A DNA stretch of 64,000 bases from Aplidium turbinatum (GCA_918807975.1 OU964932.1:11315501-11379500); one strand, 5' to 3'; numbered from the stretch's first letter, positions 41,101 through 53,500 are shown. Notes: a model not told the origin generated them from the sequence alone. A program made the numbers and translations.

Positions 41101-42197
41101 TTCTACTCTGACAAAATTTAAAATAAAAAAATCTTCTGGAATTAATGACAAATGTGGGTATGCTTAGTAACAACAGAAAATCATTTTAATGTAATTTATT
41201 TTCAAAAACAAACATTCCCATAGCTTTAAAATGTGTAGAATAACATTTTTAAAACAACTTTGCTTTCTTTTAAATGCACCACATAATGTTTATCTTGTTT
41301 TCTTAGTGTTTGTTTGTTTGTTTATCTTTATCCTGCATTGCAGGAAAGCGAACTTGAGCGCTATGCATCGGTGTACGCCTTCCGACGTACACCTGACCCA
41401 CGCTGCAGCCAACGGCAATGTCTGTTTCCGGTTGTCTACTTTACTTATGACTTAAATTTGGTAGCTTACTACCCATTACTCGAAATCGATCACTGGGTAG
41501 AGGCAATTATCGTAAAGTTTCTTGCCTAGAGAAGCAACAGCAAGTGCGGGTGACTGGAGTCGAACATGCAGGCTTTCGACTGTGAGCCCAACGTGCTAAC
41601 CACTCGCCATTGCTGCCGACGCTGTGCTTCATAAACTAAATTTTTTTTTAGAAGTAGTAGTCTATCCTTTTATGACCCCAAGTTCAGGTGAACAGTTGAA
41701 CATCTTTAGCAAGACAAGGAGATTCTGTCAATTGCTTTCCTGATGAAAAAAGATTTGATGAGGTGAATAAACAAACAATACCGGTAACAGTCAAGTTTTG
41801 TGTTTAGTCTTTAGAATAGCTGCTTCATCGTGAGTTGCAAAAAGATATCCATGCTTTCATTGCTGCCAGAAAAAACTTGTAGCCTACCAGTAGCCTATAT
41901 GATGTCAGCTATAAAACAGTATAAAATTGTTTGACTTCTCATTGGATTGAAGTCTTGACAGATAGACTGTAGGCTATTGTATTTTATCATGCATGCAAAC
42001 TGAATATTTATTGCGTTAATAAGCAATGAATAAATGTGATTTAAACATAGAACTTTACATTGCAGTTTCACACTCACCTCATAATGCTTTCTTTCTGTTC
42101 GACACCAGTCTTGATATTTACTGAGTTCAACAGCACACCATGATTCTCGAGCATTCCCTAATGCCTCCATAGCTTTCTGTTTGTCAAGGAATTCCAT
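38142..42197 (-). CDS. Unrecognised 95-residue protein, three coding exons
   Basis: Exons on the minus strand: 42078-42197, 38320-38434 and 38142-38194 (120 + 115 + 53 = 288 nt, exactly 96 codons with the stop). The protein begins MEFLDKQKAMEALGNARESW, continues CAVELSKYQDWCRTERKHYE, then exon 2 DNFKSTVFDPNRNKVIEERC and KVDEPVHKERRHFSIS, ending SPRFEVALKNEPVASTC. Donors GAG|GTGAGTGTG and GCT|GTAAGTG and acceptors TTTATTTCCAG|GAC and CGTTTTCGTTAG|CC are all strong, and phases 0 and 1 match at each junction. It is soluble, charged, without signal peptide or membrane segment. Cysteines at 21, 32 and 58 do not make a clear twin-CX9C pattern. I do not recognise the family. Intron 1 (3.6 kb) holds two hAT elements and a SINE. 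Confidence 0.7.
38515..39336. mobile_element. hAT non-autonomous element in intron 1 of the 95-residue gene
   Basis: The ends CAGGGGTCACCAAACTTTTT and (opposite strand) CAGGGGTCACCAAACTGCGG are flanked by GTCTAGAG (38507-38514) and GTCTAGCG (39337-39344), 7 of 8 matching. GGGCCGG words lie just inside both ends. This is the common SPIN/Charlie-type hAT tip. No transposase domain recognised. Confidence 0.9.
39772..41023 (+). mobile_element. hAT element with partial transposase, perfect 8-bp duplication
   Basis: The ends CATAGGCGTCATTTC and (opposite strand) CATTGGCGTAATTTT are flanked by ATTCTATT on both sides (39764-39771, 41024-41031). GAGCACCCC / GGGGTGC words lie inside the ends. It carries a 214-codon open frame (40023-40667) with the transposase C-terminus. 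The exact duplication and long open frame suggest it is among the younger insertions here. Confidence 0.9.
40023..40667 (+). pseudogene. hAT transposase, C-terminal part (internally deleted element)
   Basis: The open frame of 214 codons has no interruption. Residues from about 130 to 190 are the hAT C-terminal dimerisation region: NIYAALVTYIVMPTSSCEAE, RSFSLLRRLKTYLCSTQTQQ, RLNNLAVI. The pattern T..CE.SFS.LRRLKT.LRSTM...RLN.LA is that of hAT transposases related to ZMYM1-like and TTF-type proteins. The zinc-finger N-terminus and most of the RNase-H domain are absent, so the element cannot encode a full transposase. Which ATG, if any, is used is unknown. Confidence 0.8.
41308..41615 (-). repeat. 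tRNA-derived SINE, family 1, copy 2
   Basis: Minus-strand copy of 3761-4057. Head CAATGGCGAGTGGTTAGCAC, B box GTTCGACTCC, shared body through GTACGTCGGAAGGCGTACAC, ending AATGCAGGATAAAGATAAAC with an AAACAAACAAAC tail. The two copies differ by scattered substitutions and small indels only. Confidence 0.85.
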
Positions 42198-44250
42198 CAA
42201 ATTTACAATAATTCAACTAAAATATTTTCAAATTTTTTGAAAATCAATATTTCAGTGAGACTAAATATGCGAATAAGACTAAATCTTATTCTCAACCTGA
42301 AGCCTACCAACAACTCGCGCTTTGCAAACTACCAGTTTTTGGTTTCCACTAGTTACGCCACAAATGGTGCTAAAGTGTTTTTAGCCCACTTTGTTTTCAG
42401 CCAGGTTTGTGATATGTGTCATGGACACTGGACAGGGGCTCCGAGAGGGGGGAGTCGGGCAACAGCATTACATTGTAAAGGAAAAATGAGTAATCTTTCA
42501 TTTTTGAGGGTGGCCAATTTTTGCTACTAAAATAAAAATGTAGGCTACCAACTTCAAATTGAACAAGTTTTTAAGTGGGTAGTTTCAGTCTCAGATATTC
42601 ATTGTACTGTAGATGCTACTTCATTTGTGTCTCATCAAGAACAAACCGTTGTCGTATTAAGATTGGCTATGTTTAACTGCTTTAAGACGTAAAATCTGAT
42701 GCTGTTTAGCCTACTGATTTTTGTATCACTGAACGAATTCTGTTGTTTTAACTCGAAAACTGGTGCTGCTTGGGCTAAGCGTGTAGCTTACTATTCTTGT
42801 TTGACCAACTGAACCTTGACTTTAAACATTGCGTTGGCCAGGCATATTGATCCAACATGTCTGGAAAGGTGAACATTTTTCAAGCAAGATTAAAGGAAGT
42901 AAACCCTTTCTGCTTATGGATGGCATTGTTTTAATCTAGTTAGGCTCACACTAGCCTACAGTGTTGTCCAGATGTCATATCAATTTTGAAGTAATTGATC
43001 GAATGTAAGTTTGTGTCAGTTTCAATTGCAACCGGCCAGATAGGTAATTCTAAAGAAAGCTGTTCCGTTATTTAAGCAGCCTACTTGCAGCATACAGTTT
43101 AAAATCTATGCCGTTACCGTATGTGGATTATAATAGTCCTAAGCGAGATTTACTCCACTAACTTACTCATACAGCGCAAAGACTGTTCAATGGACAATCA
43201 GCTGATGAATTTAATGAAATTACAGGAAGATGTAAAAAAAATTAGAAAAACCTAGAAAGAGTAGGCTACTTGCAAGCTAAATTTGTTGGCGACACTAAGA
43301 ACTAAAAAAAAAGATTTTGTGGGGACGGAACGCTCCTACAAAACCGCTTCACAGCCTCAATCATAGGTTACAAACGAAATTTATTCTATCGCAGGCTATG
43401 TTGGAAAATATTTGCTATAGCTATTGATAGTCTAATAACAGATGTATCAGGAAATTCAAACACATCATCGATTAATTTGAAGTTTTATGGAAATTTCATC
43501 GTATGTCTGATATGCAGTTGCAAGCATGTAAAATAAATTTAAACAAGGTGTATAATAATGACATTTTGGATGAGTTGGTACTTTTGAAAGAACGCTACAC
43601 AGCCAACTTGAACTGAAAATCGAAACTCATCACCCATGAACTTTACTCAAGGAAATCATTAATCGCAACTTTCGAAACACTTTTCAAAATATTTTTTCTG
43701 CTTTGAGAATCTTTTACGTAAACCGGTAGGCTACGTCCAGCAGTTGTGTGTTGAAAACGTGGTTTTAGCACTGTGGTTTTAGCACACTGAAGTTTGTAAA
43801 GAATATTGCTTAACCATGACTCAAAACCGATTTAACAGCCAGTAAATGTTGTGCACTAAATCATACGTTGCATTTGATGCTGTGATCCACAGCTTGCATT
43901 GCCAAAGGTCCGGAGTGGACTGAATGCTTTGTTGAGCTATTTTCATTACACCTGCAGCCTAAACATTACCGAACTGAGTTTCTGTCTCATTTTTTTGTTT
44001 GTTTGAAACAAATAATAAATATTAATGTATTCTATTTTAACCAACTGAGAGGTTTCAAATAAAGCTTACGTTGGCTCAAGCCAGCTAAAATAAACTATTC
44101 GCCTTTTTTTTGTATTTGCCGTATTTTTTTTTTAATTTGTCAATCGCTTGACTTTTTATTGTATGTAAATTTGTAACAGTAGATAGCCCATTTAGTGAGC
44201 TTTTAAACCGACGGCATCCAAAGTGGCTCTCTGTGACCTTTGTGCATTTG
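42198..44250. other. Intergenic between divergent genes, nothing recognised
   Basis: Includes the promoter side of the minus-strand 95-residue gene. No exon or clear repeat ends found. Confidence 0.4.
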
Positions 44251-44254
44251 CAGT

Positions 44255-44337
44255 TTGTGTATTATTTCGTTGTTTTTGTTGTGGATATGAACAACTTTGT
44301 CTGACGCAAATAAAAAAAAAAAAAAAAATAATAAATA
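44255..44337 (+). repeat. Retroposon 3'-tail-like repeat, copy 1
   Basis: GATATGAACAACTTTGTCTG followed by ACGCAAAT and an A-rich run at 44309-44337 resembles 44985-45060 (GATATGAATATGG..CTTGTCTGATACAAATA plus ATA repeats). The shared TTGTCTGA.ACAAAT block before an A-rich tail suggests two 3' ends of one SINE or LINE family. Low certainty. Confidence 0.4.
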
Positions 44338-44469
44338 AATTTTTCAGAATAATTAGCGGCAGCTCTAAAAAAGCATGCCTGATTGAGCAGTAAAAAGTAA
44401 AACTAAACTACTAAAGTACAAAAAGCAGAATTATCATTCATATTGGCTTTTGGTAGACCACGTCACGAG

Positions 44470-45416
44470 ACCACGTCTTTTAAGGACAGACAGTTAGGTG
44501 CCTGCAAAATAGGTGCGTGCTCTGTGGCGTCAGGATATTTAGCTTCGGCGCACAGTCATTGCTATTATTACATGACATTAATTTAATCGCTTGCTTGTTG
44601 CCTTTAATAACGCATTTAGAGGTATTGACAATTTGCCCAAACCTTTTAGTGTTCATGAACATCAAGTCTTGTGTAACATTGTTACATTTGAATGTACGGA
44701 AATATGTTTATTTTTTCTTGAAAGATGTGAATCGTTGTCTAATGTTATTGTTGCCTCCCTGATAAGGTCTGACTGCAATCGTAAATCGAACTACTGTCTT
44801 CATTACAATAAGACTATGCATGCTGTTACTTAGCCTTGATGGCTGTCATGGCATAAAGATATCAATAGTCATTGTTTGCTAACGTTAAATCTAACTGGTT
44901 GGTTATTTAAACAAAATGAGCTTATAATTTCATTTCAATTACTTCTGGGCTGTAGCTGCGTATATACTACTGTAGCCTACGCCTTTTATTTTTGTATTTT
45001 TTGTGTGATATGAATATGGATATTCTTGTCTGATACAAATATATAATAATAATATTAGTGTCAAATTACACTCATAATCAGAAATGCTTGATTAAGTGAC
45101 AGTTTTCTCTGCTGTGTTCCTTTACAAAATGAATTTCAGTATGAAACATATAGTGTATGGTACATGGTTATAATTAGCAAATGGGCGTTTTTTAAATTTG
45201 TTATTGTTTTAAAATAAAAAGCATTTCGAATGCCCCTCCCCCTTCAGAGAAAATCCTGCGTACGCCACTGTACCACCATCAAGCACCGAATGAAATTTAC
45301 TCTGTGACTGGGAATAGCACCTAAATGACCAAGCGCCACACCTAAATATCCTGGCGCCACCATGTCCACAGTACACCTATTTGGCAGACACTTAACTATC
45401 TGCACCTAAGGGATGT
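44470..45416. mobile_element. DNA-element-like inverted repeat with TTAGGTG subterminal words
   Basis: About 44480-44560 is mirrored by about 45330-45416: CAGTTAGGTGCCTGCAAAAT and CAGGATATTTAG occur at the left, and their complements CCTAAATATCCTGG and ATTTGGCAGACACTTAACTA at the right. TTAGGTG/CACCTAA recurs at least five times. Ends and duplication are not defined. The second retroposon-tail-like repeat (44985-45060) and a CAGTGGCGTA-type end (45200-45270) lie inside. Confidence 0.5.
45200..45270. repeat. End fragment of a CAGTGGCGTA-type element
   Basis: On the opposite strand: CAGTGGCGTACGCAGGATTT then GAAGGGGGAGGGGC, the tip type seen at 6930 and 9452. The other end was not found. Confidence 0.5.
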
Positions 45417-45420
45417 GCTC

Positions 45421-46348
45421 CATTTTTTTGTACGTTTGACAGGCGAGTTTTGGTTTGACATGTTGGCATTTTTTTGGCGTTTTTTGAAAGTTAATATGCA
45501 TTTAAAATTGAAGTTTAAAAAAAAACCTGTTTTACCTCAGAGTATAATATATTTGCAGTGGTTGGCATTCGTTACAGGCCTATAAGCTTCTAGCAACCAT
45601 CCCGGCCATAGCCATCAAAAAGTCGTTAAACTGCCTCTGAAGTTGATAAATGGACTCCATAGGCCATATTTGGTCGCCGGCTTCCACAAGTCAACATTTC
45701 TCCACTCGCATGTGCAAGTGGAAAAACTGAGCCGCTGAGTGCTTCCGCTTGGTCTTCAGCATGTTTTTTCCAACAGAGAAAGGTCTCTCCATCGCAGCAT
45801 TGGATGGAATAGGGAGTTGCATTTAATAAAGAAACATTTTAAATTAGCACTGGGAAAGCTCAAGGGTTTGCTTCTGTCTGAAAAACAGGCCTCCACAGCT
45901 CCATGTGGATTTGTTTTTTCATACCAACATTTGATGCGATGGCACAAATACATCAAAAATTCATCCTCAGAGTCATGACTTGAATTGAACTAGAGATGGG
46001 CAATTTAAAATGGTAGGTTTGAATCCTAAACTATTTGAATAATTTGATTCCAAAAATAGGATTCGGTATGTAGCATATCTCACTTATTTTTGTTCAAGTC
46101 ACATATTATGTTATTTATCACTGATAGACTGAACTTAGCTATTGAGTATTTTGAGCCATCATAAAAAAGTTTGCCCATTGCTGAACTGAGCACATGGCTA
46201 TCTTACCTATATACAAAGGTAATAGTTACTATATAAGTAACTGGGCTATAGCCTCTGAAGCTTTAGTTATCTTACATCACTCGAGTGTGATTTCATGCAC
46301 TTAATTATATATTTTCGTAAAACATGAGTCTGCATATGCAGCATGCGG
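45421..46348. other. Intergenic, nothing firmly recognised
   Basis: About 45600-45980 has short open frames on both strands (66 and 79 codons); the minus frame with KCWYEKTNPHGAVEACFSDR could be an old transposase scrap, but I cannot support a family. Confidence 0.3.
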
Positions 46349-46349
46349 G

Positions 46350-46562
46350 TCTGCTACTATTCGGTGAGTCTGATTCAGTGAGTCCAATTTGGTGAGTTCC
46401 TAACCTCTAACCCTAACCCTAAAACGGCAATGATAATTAGGCTACGGTACCCAATAATTTAAAAAAAAAATTGAAAAAATCCCCCGTTAAGGGATCGGAC
46501 TCACCGAATCAGACTCACCGAATAGGACTCACCGAATTGGACTCACCGAAATGGGCCATTCC
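46350..46562. repeat. Foldback repeat with TTCGGTGAGTCC arms, copy 1
   Basis: Left arm CTACTATTCGGTGAGTCTGA plus further GGTGAGTCC units; right arm GGACTCACCGAAT units repeated four times, ending near GGGCCATTCC. The centre has telomere-like CTAACCCTAACCCTAA (about 46407-46422) and TTAGGCTACGGTACCCAATA. A second copy is at 47156-47338. A small foldback element whose arms are built of a 12-13-bp tandem word. Confidence 0.7.
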
Positions 46563-46680
46563 GGCAGCATGCACCATACCCAAGTGTACTTAGCCAGAAA
46601 AAAAGCATCACAAAACAGTTTAAGATAGGGTATATTTTGATAATTTTGTTTAGAAAGTAGTAGCCTATCATAAAAATGTG

Positions 46681-46947
46681 GTGGGATGGCGCAATGGATA
46701 AGGCGCTGGCTTTCCAATTATGCAAACCTGGTACGACTCCCGGCTTCAGCTGGTTGTTGAAAAACACCGCTCACCTCTACCCAGGGTGTAATAAATTGGG
46801 TGGGCGTAGTTGCTGATGTAAAGGCGACTGAGAGAAAGGAACTGGCCACCCTACTCTCCTTAGTGCCAAAGGCTTAGTACAATGAGAACCTTATCTTCTC
46901 ATACCCGACACTTGAATCAAGTATGGGACCCCTCTTTACCTTTTTTA
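46681..46947 (+). repeat. tRNA-derived SINE, family 2, full-length copy
   Basis: Head GGGATGGCGCAATGGATAAG (A box) and GGTACGACTCC (B box), like an Arg-type tRNA but without a closed acceptor stem. Body through AGAGAAAGGAACTGGCCACC and CACTTGAATCAAGTATGGGA, ending near TCTTTACCTTTTTT. Lies between the two foldback copies. Confidence 0.85.
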
Positions 46948-47155
46948 TCATAAACTTGTACAGCAACCAAGTCTAAACCTACTTGATTACATTGAAAATG
47001 TAGTGCATATGCTCATTCTTTTTCCCACACAAGGCTAACAATTAACTGCACTAGAATAAAATTTGAATGGGTAAACTAGGCTATCAAATGGTAAATTTCC
47101 TAAAGCAGAAAAGATTGCCTTTTCCATCAACGACATGCGTTTTGTTTGACAGGGT

Positions 47156-47338
47156 CTGCTACTATTCGGTGAGTCCGATTCGGTGAGTTCCTAACCCTTA
47201 ACCTTAACCCTAACCCCAAACCCTTAAACAGCAATGATAATTAGGCTACGGTACCCAATAATTAAAAAAATAAAATAAAAAAATTCCCCGTTAAGGGATC
47301 GGACTCACCGAATCGGACTCACCGAAACAGGCCATTCT
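47156..47338. repeat. Foldback repeat with TTCGGTGAGTCC arms, copy 2
   Basis: Same structure as 46350-46562 but with two arm units on each side instead of three or four. Centre CCTTAACCCTAACCCC and TTAGGCTACGGTACCCAATA. Ends 180 bp before the CEBPZ start codon, so it may lie in the CEBPZ promoter. Confidence 0.7.
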
Positions 47339-47519
47339 GTGTTTGACAAACTTGAGTTGAATTGATTTATTTACTTTAATAAATTTAAGGAAGTTGCTTT
47401 ATAAAGTAAGTTTCTAGTGTTTCTAATTATCAACCTTCATTGTCTGGAATAAACTTGGACCCAGCTCAGGCCTGGTTTGCCTTTCGATTTGTGGAATTTT
47501 GTAAAGCAGCAACACAACC

Positions 47520-50500
47520 ATGAGTGAAGTGCTTAATCTTGAAGATGTCCTTGCCTTGGGTGGAACTAAGGAAGACTTCAAGATGCTTCAGAATATTGAT
47601 AACGAAAAGCCGAAAAAGGGAGTGGAAAAGCATTTTAAGGTATATTTCTAATAAGTTGATGTGATTTCATCGCAATGACAAGCACTTGTTAATGTATAAA
47701 GATGTGGTTATTGTATTAAATGTAGGAATAGACTTCACGACTAATAGTTTATCATATCATATATTATATATATCATATGTATGTATATATCATATACATA
47801 CATATATACTATACATACATACATATTAGAGTGGTTCAAAAAAATACAATTTTCTCAGAATCTTCCTCCACAAGGCTTAAAATGTGCCATTTCCCCATAG
47901 AAGTGCCCTTGCAAAAAATTAGACTGATTGGAAGTCGTTTAAAGGTCAATCAGATTTTCACTTTTTTACCACATTCTGCCTATGTCAAACCCTATCGCAC
48001 ACAGGCCGATATTGTGTACAAGAATTACAGAGGGGGAAATGCCCGCTATCATCTTGAAAACCACAGCAGAGAATGAGCTAGACTTCTAAATGATGCAGAA
48101 TTAAACTTAGTGTGTATGTAAACAGATTTATTAACTTAACACCCAACAAAGCAAAAATCTTATTTTCATACTAAACTATCGGCAATTCGGCATCTACCAT
48201 TATTATTGAAAAACACTCGAAACCGGCAATAGTCTCATCAAGGGCACTTCTATGGGAAAATGGCACATTTTAAGCCTTGTGGAGGAAGATTCCGAGAAAA
48301 TTGTGTTTTTTTGAACCACTCTAATACATATACATAATAATACACACTGGTTCGTATGTAGGCTATCATTGTCTTGTGCTAATGTTTAGTACAATTTGCT
48401 AGTTCTCTGAGGACTTTTTGTCCATAGAAAAGTGAAGCTTTTTGTAGCATTGTTAATGTTAACACTTTAGTGCACAAATTGGATTTTCAAAGCGGGATAT
48501 GTTTCTGAGAAAAGCTTCTAATTTTGAAGCCTCCCTATGAGTCCCTAATCCCTATTTCTTGTAGGCTACTGTATAGTGTATATGTGTTAGTGATATTGGG
48601 ATAACTTAATATATTATCGCTTGTAGCTATTATAACCACACCCTCAAGGGTCATGTGGTTGATTTCCGAAAATATTCTCGAAAAATTTTATTGTAGCATG
48701 CAATGAAAGCCGAGGCATTTGAAAAAGTTGACTAATGTGATCGAAGTTTTCCCTAACTAACATCTCACTAATCACCATCATTCATTTTTGGTACAGCCTT
48801 CCTTCTAGCAGATAAAATATGATTTTGTATCAACATTACTTCATGAAATCTAAATTTAATTTGCAGGCAAAAGAAATCGAAAAACTGGTAGGAGAACTTG
48901 GATTTGACAGTTTGCCTCCAGAAGCATTAGAGGCTCCAAAGAGAATTTCGTCTTCTAAAAAGATCGTTTCAAGGAAGGTCGGCAAATTTTCAGTTTTTTT
49001 ATTAGCTTAATTTGTGACAATTTGACATGGTACAGCATTTCCTCAGTAATCGAAAAACAACAATCTGGAAGATTATACTGCTACTAGGTGTGTTTTGAAA
49101 TTTAACTACTGATTTACTGTACAGAAATAACTGGCATGGTTTGTTGAAACATGTATCAAGATTACGTTCAGTTCCAATATCGACGTTTTTATGTTTCATG
49201 ATACAGCAGTTGGTATGTTAGTCAGTCTGTTATTCTTACACTGTTTAAATTATTCTCATTTAACATACAAGTATGCATTGCATAGTGCAGTATTTTGTGC
49301 AATAAATTACAACCCCCTCAGTAAATTATTCTTTGTTTATCTACATATCAATTTCTGGATGCTTTTCTTCAACTAACATTAAAAAGCATTCATTTCGTGT
49401 GGAATTCTAGTTGAATAAGATCCTTCTGATGATCCTATTGAGGTGAAACAGGCTGTTAAGGTTTTTAATGAACTAGTAATTAATTTTGATGTAATTTGTT
49501 TTGCTAGGCATTGAGCGCTGTTTGTTGTATTAATGGCACTTATTGTTCTTTTCATATATATTTTTAGGCAAAGAAGGAAGTCGAAAAGAAACCAAAGCAA
49601 CGACTTAAGACTAAACATCAAGACACTGTTTTGAAAACGCAACATACTGAAGACATGAAACACAAGCATGAAACAGCTTATAAGGCACTGCCCAAACGCT
49701 TGCTCATAAAGACCACTGAGCCTTGGTTTGAAAGATTTCAAGATGATTTAAGAGGTCATGTTGATGGAGACGAGACATTTGTCAAAACCATCAAATATTA
49801 TGCTATGACATTGTTTGAAAATGAAGTATCGTTACATAAAGGAAAAGGCCACAACCAAAGCAGTAAAGGCAATGATGACTGGATAAACACTGTTGCTTCA
49901 GCAGGTGCGTGGTTGTTTTCAAATTTTGCTAAATGATTTTTTTCTTCATTTGCTAAAAGTAGAAAAATTAAATTTGAAAGATGCTGGTTACATTCATGCC
50001 AACCATGACCTGATGCCAAATTTAAGATCTTCTAACGTCCGTTTTTACATCTGATGTATTTTTATCATGGCCTTGCAACACAAAAGTAAATCATGTTTTA
50101 TCAAACTATATCTTTCCATTCACGATTAGCATATTTTCAAAGAAGTTTTAAACACATATCATAGATATTTGAAAACTTTAAAGAGCAGGTTAATTCACGG
50201 ATCACAGAATCTAATTCTAATTGGTATATATTATCAGGTAAAATATATTTTTCCTGGATGTTAAATTGCCTATGCAATTTTTATGCATTTCCCATATGCA
50301 ATTGTTGTTAGAATGAGGAATAACCTGCATTCGTCTTCTCAGGAACCCTATCCGACAGGGTGGCATCGCTCTCTCTAATGCTGCACAAATCGCCCGTCCA
50401 TAACTTTCATTGCTTTGAAAATCTTTTAGCCATGGCAAAGAAGAAAGGAAAACGGGAGGCAATAAAAGGTACGGTAACAGAGAAGTCCTGGAGATAAATA

Positions 50501-53500
50501 CTTTCCATGCTTGCCTAAATTTAGAACATTTTTTCTCAATATGATTTGAAACTGTTTGGCAATTTTTATGTTAACCCAGATAGCGAAATACTCCTTTTTA
50601 CATTGATCCAACGTTTGCAGACGTTGAATGAATGGGAAAATGACGAATTTTTGTTATCTGGGAAATACACTTAGTGGACTGCTCCACATTAGCAAATGCT
50701 TAAATGCTAATGTAGAGTATATTTCAGGTTTTGAAGCGATCAAGGATTTGTTGCTTGGAGATCTGATTCCGAATAATCGGAAGTTGAGAAACTTCTTGCA
50801 ACATCCTCTGGACGTTGCGCATGCGTCTTTACAGGTACCAAAATCTGTGATGGATCCTTTTAATGTTTTAAAAAAGTGTTGCGTTGTACTACTACTTTTT
50901 GATTGTGTTGTCATGAATGGAATTGTTGACCGATTCTACGCTGACTTCATTCTGGTTTTTAGATTATAGCTTTTTTTCTTTCTAATCACAGCCATTTGTG
51001 TTTGTGCTAGAGACTATTACATTAAAAAGAGTGTTTAGGCCGAAGACGGCAACGGCAAATGGTCCGTGGAATCTTGCCAGACTCGACTCATTCTGTGGGC
51101 TTTTGAACACCGATTGAAAGAATTGATTGCAGTCTTTGTTGATCTGCTGAAAGCACTTGCTAGAGATACAATGGAAGTTTCTAAAACCAAAGGTAAATTT
51201 CGTTGTAACCAAAACAACCCGTTTTGGTCTTGATAAAATTCTACTGTTTCTTTTTTGTTTACAAGTGACTCTGGGTCGGGGGCTGTCAAACGCTTCTTTT
51301 TTTTGTCCAGAATCAGGAGTCGTTAAATTTTTGATGACCCAGTTAATCATTCTGAGTAGTTTACATTAATACAACGTTTAAAGGCTTGGATCAATGTAAA
51401 AAAATACTATTTTGTTAGCCGGTGTGCGAACGATGTCGGAAGCAGCTTCAAGTTTTTCATTGTTAAAGAGGTTTCTTATTTACAGCAATGTCCATTGCGC
51501 TGGATTTGCTGACAAACAAGCCTGAGCAAGAAGGAACATTGCTGAACCTGCTGGTCAATAAGCTTGGAGACCCAAAGTTAGTAACTCCTCGGTGCATGCG
51601 ATTGTCTTGTTACTCAACCAGCAAATCCGATTTACATGGATTCCACGTCTGCAGAATGCAGATGTGCTGTCAATGTAAACGAGTGTTTTGTAACAAATCT
51701 TGAAGTCGCTCTAAATGCGCGCTTTATTTTAGTGATTCACTGTGTTACTGCAGCAATGCAGCATGGTGCCTTTTGTTAATCGACTGACGACGATAACACG
51801 CAATAAGAAAGCAAGTAGCCATGTCGCTGAATGAAGACTAAAAAGTTGCAACACCAATTTGTCTTTATCTGGAAAGTTTTACGCAACTAGAACATTTGAC
51901 ATCATCCACTGCCTTGAGATAACGTAGACGTGACGAAAAACGATAAGCTTTGTTTGCCTAATGTTTATCATACGAAGCAACAAAACCAGTGCCAGTATGC
52001 AGCTTCACAACTCCTGGTTCTATGTGACAAGACTCTATTTGACGTTATAGTAGTTTTGCAAGAACTTTCCCAGTCGGCTAAGTTAGTTGAACTATGTTTG
52101 CTGCGTCACCCACCCACAATGCAAATCGCCATGATATTCTTTAAGTTTCCCCAAACAGTGGCATATCAAGTGTATGAAAATTCCCAAGAAGCATCTGTTA
52201 GTTCATTACATTGATTCATTTTGGACTCATGCTTTAAAGCAGGGGTTCGCAAATAGTAGGTCGCGACCCAAATTTGGGTCGCGAGACCATCCGCTGTGGG
52301 TCGCAAAACAGTTTAAACTTATTATAAATATAACTTGTTTAGCAAAAATAAATGTACTCTGTGATGTGATAAGTTTCATACAATTTTGTAGCCTACAAGA
52401 AAATTTATACTTTCAATGGTAGTAGCCTAGTCCCCGCTTATTAAACCCGCAGTTAATAGGTCCACCCGCTTATTAAACCTAATTTGGTCCGTTCCGAAAT
52501 TACTGAAAGTATAGGAGTGCCAGAGAATTGTCCCTAGCTTAATAACTCCAAAATTGTCCGGTCTGGATGTGGATTTAATAAGCGGAGATGACTGTATTGA
52601 AATTGATGCTAACTTGCCAAGTAGTTTGAGCAAAATGATATGCTTCCGAAACGTTTGGGTCCCGAAGAATTAAAAGTATTCTTTTTTGGGTCGCGTCAAC
52701 AAATATTTGCGGACCCCTGCTTTAAAGGGATACTAAAGGAAAAACCTGATTTGGCGATTTTCCACGTTCTTTGTGTTTAACATGCTACCATAAAACGATT
52801 TTCAATAAAATTTTGCCCCATTGCGGTCTGACCACCATTGCGCGCGTGCTTTTGTCAGAGCTTTCAAAACGAGATTGGGTTTGAGCAGCGAAGCGTGCGA
52901 CTGTACAGTCTGCGTCACTAGAGACTAGCAATCAGCTGATCTCGCAATAATTGTTACTGCGGGCGATTTGACTGTAGGCTATGTATGTATGTACATCAAA
53001 ACATCAGATTTCAACATCAAAACATCAGACAGTTTGCTCTAAACATCAGATGTGGTAACGTGGCTTTTGTTATTGCTGTCTTTTGGGATGTATTCTCGAG
53101 CAGTGTTTGCAGTTTTGGTTATTTTGAAAAAAAAAAGAGAAAATGAATGAAACATTGGACTTTGGGCCTTGCCAGCGCCATTGAAAACAATTTTTTTTCG
53201 GTAATTTTTCTTAAAATGTATTCTTGAATGTTCAGTTTACGCATTTTAATGCTTAATTCCCGTTTGAAATTTTTATTTAGTAGGCCTTTAAGTATGAAAT
53301 GTATTTTATTTGACATTAATCCTACGCTGTATTTTTAACCCCGAGGTTGAGTACAAAACTCGAGCAGTTCGTTTTTAGTACATTGCACGGTTTTTGCAGA
53401 TACAAAATTGCTTCCAAGGCGCTCAGCATGCTGAACCGAGTCGTCAGCAACCACCCTATGATGCAAGCGATCATTGTCAAGGAAGTCCGAGATCTTTTGC

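Noticed and set aside
42400-42470. Start of a hAT element at CAGGGGCTCCGAGAGG
   Set aside because: No inverse partner or duplication found downstream.
45621-45980. hAT or zinc-finger host exon
   Set aside because: Frames on both strands are short, and the apparent similarity to transposase ends is too weak to support.
46407-47215. Interstitial telomere or chromosome end
   Set aside because: Only two or three CTAACC units in each of two copies of a foldback repeat; host genes continue on both sides.
47777-48076. 99-codon frame in CEBPZ intron 1
   Set aside because: Runs through a microsatellite and a MITE arm; not an exon.
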